The position numbers and the translations under genes were made by a program. A DNA stretch of 11,588 nt, taken from NCBI GenBank assembly GCA_040255445.1, contig JBDZUZ010000124.1:1-11588 (forward strand), read 5' to 3'. How positions within the stretch are numbered: position 1 is the stretch's first letter; every line of letters begins with the position of its first letter. This document shows, piece by piece, positions 8,432-11,588 of this stretch. This DNA comes from JBDZUZ01 sp040255445 (GTDB lineage Bacteria; Planctomycetota; Phycisphaerae; Phycisphaerales; UBA1924). Under the pieces are notes generated by a model that saw nothing but the letters and a program-made list of their open reading frames with translations, was not told the origin of the DNA and did not search any database.

Positions 8432-9448
8432 TCAGGTCCGGTCGGTCGGCTGGGCCGGGCGCAGGACCTTGACGGCGCGCCCGCCCCGGTACTGCCCGAG
8501 TTCGGCCAGGAACTTGCGCTCCTTCCCGACACAGACCGCGATCGGGGCATCGGCCGGTTTCTCGGTCACGATCACATCGCCGACGGACAGGTGGAGCAGG
8601 TCGCTCAGCGTCATGGTTGTCGTGGCCAGGATGCCGGTGAGCTCCAGCGAGGCCTGGCTCAAGCGGCCCGCCACCTGCTTCTCGACCGACTTGGACCGCA
8701 GGTTCTTGGAGTTGGCGAACCAGCTCTGGCTCGAGAGCTGCTCCATGACCGGCTCGATCACGTTGTAGGGGATGCACAGGTTCATCGTGCCGGCCCGGTT
8801 GGCCATCTTGACCTCGAACCCGACCACCACGACCACCTCGTTGGGCGGCACGATCTGCACCAGCTGCGGATTGCTCTCGGTCGCGGCGATATGGAACTTC
8901 AAGGCCCGGATGCTCGCCCACGCCTCGGCCAGCGAGGAGAGGCCGCGGTTGATCACGTTCCCGATCAGGCGGGTCTCGATGATCGTCATCGGCCGCTGCG
9001 GGATGAAGAGATCCTGGTTGGTGCCGCCCAGCAGCCGGTCGATGATCGGGTAGATGATCAGCGGGCTGACCTCGAGGCACATCTGCCCCTCGAGCCCGTC
9101 GGCATCGACCAGGTTGAAAGAGGTCGGGTTGGGCAGCCCGGAGGTGAACTCCGAGTAGGTCATCTGCTCGCAGGTCGCGACCTTCACCTCGACGATGGTG
9201 CGGAGGAACCCAGAGAGCGATGCGCCGAAATTGCGGGCGAAGGACTCGTGGAGCGTCTGCAGCGCCCGCATCTGGTCCTTGCTGACACGCTCGGGCCGCT
9301 TGAAGTCGTAGGCCTTGATCTCCAGGGCGCCAATGTCCCGCCGGTGCCGGCTGAAGACCTGGGCGCTGGTGATCTCCTCCTGGACATCGCCAAGCTGGAC
9401 GGCGGCCAGAAGGGCATCGACCTCGCTTTGTTCCAGCACATTGGCCAT
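8432..9448 (-). CDS. fliM: Flagellar motor switch protein FliM
   Basis: FliM is the middle layer of the flagellar C-ring. It binds phosphorylated CheY and, with FliG and FliN, sets rotation direction on the cytoplasmic side. The 338-residue product has the N-terminal CheY-binding segment L-E-Q-S-E-V-D-A-L-L (5-14). The CheC-like middle domain runs from about 45 to 235, with R-L-L-G-G-T-N at 138-144. The C-terminal SpoA/FliN-like domain (about 260-330) ends L-S-D-L-L-H-L-S-V-G-D-V-I and V-G-K-E-R-K-F-L-A-E-L-G. Length is normal for the family. The ATG at 9448 is chosen for the family-like N-terminus; GGAGG lies 13 bases upstream, rather far. No other flagellar gene is visible on either side: nusA follows after 573 bases and dsbD is divergent. 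The retained EVDALL segment suggests chemotaxis control. Confidence 0.95.
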   Translation of the reverse strand: MANVLEQSEVDALLAAVQLGDVQEEITSAQVFSRHRRDIGALEIKAYDFKRPERVSKDQMRALQTLHESFARNFGASLSGFLRTIVEVKVATCEQMTYSEFTSGLPNPTSFNLVDADGLEGQMCLEVSPLIIYPIIDRLLGGTNQDLFIPQRPMTIIETRLIGNVINRGLSSLAEAWASIRALKFHIAATESNPQLVQIVPPNEVVVVVGFEVKMANRAGTMNLCIPYNVIEPVMEQLSSQSWFANSKNLRSKSVEKQVAGRLSQASLELTGILATTTMTLSDLLHLSVGDVIVTEKPADAPIAVCVGKERKFLAELGQYRGGRAVKVLRPAQPTDRT

Positions 9449-9745
9449 CGGCCGTCACAAACCTCCGCCACAGGACATCGAAAGCGGGTCCCCGCGCTTC
9501 CCGGCATCTGGTATCGGGCGATGGTCCGCGAGCCCTTGAGGATGACCCCCTCCTCCCCTCAGGCCCGGAAAGTGCCCCCAGCCCGCCAGGTCGCCGTCCG
9601 GAGGACCATTCAAACGCCGGGAAGAAGGCCGATCGGTATCTGAGGGGGGTAATCGACGCACACACGCCCCGCGGCTGAACACCCCTCGGTAAGGTGTCGT
9701 AGCGGAGGGGCTGAGTTCGAAGACCGGTCCGGAGTACGCTGTCTG
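9449..9745. other. Divergent intergenic region between fliM and dsbD
   Basis: These 297 bases must hold the promoters of both genes. I see no strong sigma70 promoter on either strand. Upstream of fliM, 9563-9576 on the minus strand reads GGCAC, five bases, GGGC, with the GG-to-GC spacing of sigma54 promoters but a poor -12 element. CCCCTC (9682-9687) and GAGGGG (9705-9710) are inverted repeats 17 bases apart, 36 bases before dsbD, possibly an operator. GGAG at 9731-9734 is the probable dsbD ribosome binding site. Confidence 0.5.
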
Positions 9746-11588
9746 ATGATGAGCCTTCTCAACCCGACCCGCCGCGGCCTGTCCGCACTCGTCGCCGCGG
9801 TCCTGTTCGTCCTCGTGGCCCTAGCCACGCCCGCCGCCGCTCAGCCCAACTTCGACGTCGTCGCGGTGCGGGCGACACCCGACCAGACAACAGTCGCGGC
9901 GGGCAGCCAGGCCGTGATCGCGGTGTCGTTCAAACACGACCCGACCTGGCACATCCACCCGCACGAGCCGGTAGTGCCGCCCGAGCTCGAGGGCTTCGAG
10001 CCGATCCCCACGCTGATCAATGTCAAGGCGCCCGCCGGCGTCGCGGTCGGCCCGATCCAGTGGCCCAAGTCGCACGCGATCGATGTCGCGTTCTTCGGCG
10101 ACCCGGTCCCGTACCAGGTCTACAGCGATACGGCGATCGCATATGTCCCGCTGTTGATCGGCGCGGATGTCACCGGCCCGCTGACGATCGGGGTCACCGC
10201 GAGCTTCCAGGCCTGCGACGACACGACCTGCCTGCCGCCCCAGACCAAGGAACTGACCGTCAGCCTCGAGGTGGGCGAAGCCGAGGCCGGTGTTCCTGAT
10301 CCGGAGATCTTCGGCGGTTTCGATCCCGCCGTGTTCGCGGCGATGGCGGCGGGCGGGAGCGATGCCGGCGCCGGCCCAACCGAGCCAACTCCCGGTGATC
10401 CAGCGCAGACGGATGCGACCCCATCTGAGGCGGCCGGCATCAGCTTCTTCGGCATCAATCTCCCGCAGGGCGGGAGCGTCGCCGGGATTCTCATCCTCGT
10501 GTTGCTCGCGGCGTTGGGTGGGTTCATCCTGAACCTGACCCCATGCGTGCTGCCAGTGATCCCGATCAAGATCATGACCATCAGCCAGCACGCCGCGACG
10601 CCGGGCAAGAGCCTGGCGCTCGGGCTGTGGATGGCGCTGGGCGTGATCGCGTTCTGGGTCGGGATCGGCCTGCCGGTGATTGTCCTCGCGACTTTCACCG
10701 ACCCCTCGCGAATCTTCGGCATCTGGTGGGTCACGCTCGGCCTTGGCGTGATCATCGCCGCGCTCTCGCTGGGCCTCTTTGGCGTCTTCCAGATCACGCT
10801 CCCGCAGTCGGTGTACGCGGTGAACCCCAAGGCCGACACGCCATGGGGCTCGTTCCTCTTTGGCGTCATGACCGCGGTGCTCGGTCTGCCTTGCTTTGGC
10901 TTCGTCGCGGGCGCTTTGCTCGCCGCCGCCGCGACCATGCCCAAGGCGGCGACCATGGGCGTCTTCGCCGGCATCGGCGTCGGCATGGCGGCGCCCTATC
11001 TGGTCCTTTCCGCGAAGCCAGGCTGGGTCGCCAAGATCCCGCGGACCGGCCCCGCCAGCGAACTGGTCAAGCAGGTCATGGGCCTGCTGCTCCTCGCCGC
11101 TGCGGCGTACTTCGTCGGCTCGGGTCTGATCGCGCTGATCAACGACAAGCCCTACCTGGGCAAGCAGATTCACATCTGGGCCATCGCGATCCTCGGCATC
11201 GCCGCGGGCGGCTGGCTGTTCATCCGCACCGTGCAGATCTCGAAGAAGCCCGCGCCCAAAGTCGTCTTCGGCGTCGTGGGCCTTGTGATCGGCGCGGCGG
11301 GCCTGCTCTACGCACTGGATGCAACCGAGAAGGCACGCACCAACTGGGAGGCCCGCCAGGCCGCGCTCGCAGCGCAGCAGGGCAGCGGCGAACTCCTCCC
11401 CGGCGTCTGGCTCGACTACAGCGATGCCATGTTCAAGAAGGCCCGCGACGCCGGCAAGATCGTCGTCATGGACTTCACCGCGGAATGGTGTATCAACTGC
11501 AAAGCGCTGAAGGCCGGCGTGCTAAACCGTGATCCGGTCAAGAGCGCTTTTGCGCAGGACGATGTTGTGCTGCTCACCGTCGACCTGA
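9746..11588 (+). CDS. dsbD: Thiol:disulfide interchange protein DsbD, cut by right window edge
   Basis: DsbD passes electrons from cytoplasmic thioredoxin through the membrane to reduce periplasmic partners, such as disulfide isomerases and cytochrome c maturation proteins. The frame opens at ATGATG (9746) with GGAG 11 bases upstream and stays open for 614 codons to the window end. Residues 1-32 are a Sec signal peptide ending A-A-A before Q33. The N-terminal periplasmic domain (about 35-175) carries the F-Q-A-C-D-D-T-T-C pair, Cys157 and Cys162. A Pro/Ala/Gly/Thr linker (about 180-240) follows. Eight membrane segments span about 245-520, with Cys267 in T-P-C-V-L-P in the first and Cys383 in G-L-P-C-F-G-F in the fourth, the pair that relays electrons. 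A C-terminal thioredoxin domain begins near 555 with W-C-I-N-C (Cys582, Cys585) and is cut off about 30 residues later. The periplasmic pair is CX4C here versus CX5C in E. coli. Confidence 0.94.
   Translation, partial: MMSLLNPTRRGLSALVAAVLFVLVALATPAAAQPNFDVVAVRATPDQTTVAAGSQAVIAVSFKHDPTWHIHPHEPVVPPELEGFEPIPTLINVKAPAGVAVGPIQWPKSHAIDVAFFGDPVPYQVYSDTAIAYVPLLIGADVTGPLTIGVTASFQACDDTTCLPPQTKELTVSLEVGEAEAGVPDPEIFGGFDPAVFAAMAAGGSDAGAGPTEPTPGDPAQTDATPSEAAGISFFGINLPQGGSVAGILILVLLAALGGFILNLTPCVLPVIPIKIMTISQHAATPGKSLALGLWMALGVIAFWVGIGLPVIVLATFTDPSRIFGIWWVTLGLGVIIAALSLGLFGVFQITLPQSVYAVNPKADTPWGSFLFGVMTAVLGLPCFGFVAGALLAAAATMPKAATMGVFAGIGVGMAAPYLVLSAKPGWVAKIPRTGPASELVKQVMGLLLLAAAAYFVGSGLIALINDKPYLGKQIHIWAIAILGIAAGGWLFIRTVQISKKPAPKVVFGVVGLVIGAAGLLYALDATEKARTNWEARQAALAAQQGSGELLPGVWLDYSDAMFKKARDAGKIVVMDFTAEWCINCKALKAGVLNRDPVKSAFAQDDVVLLTVDL

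Noticed and set aside
9540..9580. Second G-quadruplex candidate on the minus strand upstream of fliM
   Set aside because: One loop is eight bases and one run is interrupted, so it does not meet the usual pattern.
8315..9643. Plus-strand frame of 442 codons antisense to fliM
   Set aside because: Composition is that of a reverse-complement shadow, and fliM with full domain structure lies opposite.
9612..9645. Sigma28-like TTCAAA...GCCGATCG on the plus strand before dsbD
   Set aside because: Spacing and -35 do not fit, it points toward a non-flagellar gene, and GCCGATCG is easily met in GC-rich DNA.
9821..11173. Minus-strand frame of 450 codons antisense to dsbD
   Set aside because: It is a charged Arg/Asp/His-rich shadow with no motif; the plus strand encodes signal peptide, membrane segments and all DsbD cysteines.

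Overview
The window is GC-rich bacterial DNA with dense coding and frequent GTG/TTG starts. The most likely source is a member of the Planctomycetota, perhaps class Phycisphaerae. That is an inference from three things: the IF2 with a very long Ala/Pro/Glu- and Gly-rich linker, the stripped-down nusA-infB-ylxP-rbfA order, and flagellar and periplasmic thiol genes next to it. No rRNA or marker gene is present to prove it.

Positions 1-7858 form one leftward block, read on the minus strand in the order nusA, infB, ylxP, rbfA, an endonuclease III-fold protein that looks catalytically dead, and a TPR lipoprotein that runs off the left edge. The first four are the conserved transcription/translation cluster: NusA acts in elongation and termination, IF2 in initiation, RbfA in 30S maturation, and YlxP is a small partner of this cluster in many bacteria. 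The cluster is reduced: rimP does not precede nusA, and ylxR and the L7Ae-like gene are missing between nusA and infB. In that gap there is instead only a perfect 11-bp hairpin just before infB. The fifth gene overlaps rbfA by four bases (GTGA) and carries a histone-H1-like Lys/Ala/Pro tail.

Positions 7859-8431 are a 573-base non-coding gap upstream of nusA. It holds, in minus-strand order, a C-rich/G-quadruplex stretch just after fliM, a weak promoter candidate, a 10-codon mini-ORF with a good ribosome binding site, and two hairpins, the second followed by a T-rich tract. This looks like a terminator or attenuator ahead of nusA. Positions 8432-9448 encode FliM, the flagellar switch protein, also on the minus strand and with no other flagellar gene in view.

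From 9746 to the right edge the plus strand encodes a DsbD-type thiol:disulfide interchange protein. It has a signal peptide, a periplasmic N-terminal domain, eight membrane segments and the start of the C-terminal thioredoxin domain, and is cut by the window end. The 297 bases between fliM and dsbD form a divergent promoter region.

Most of the window is conserved housekeeping. The less ordinary parts are the degenerate EndoIII-like gene coupled to rbfA, the structured nusA leader, the nusA-infB hairpin, and an Arg-rich 18-codon mini-ORF overlapping the rbfA start.
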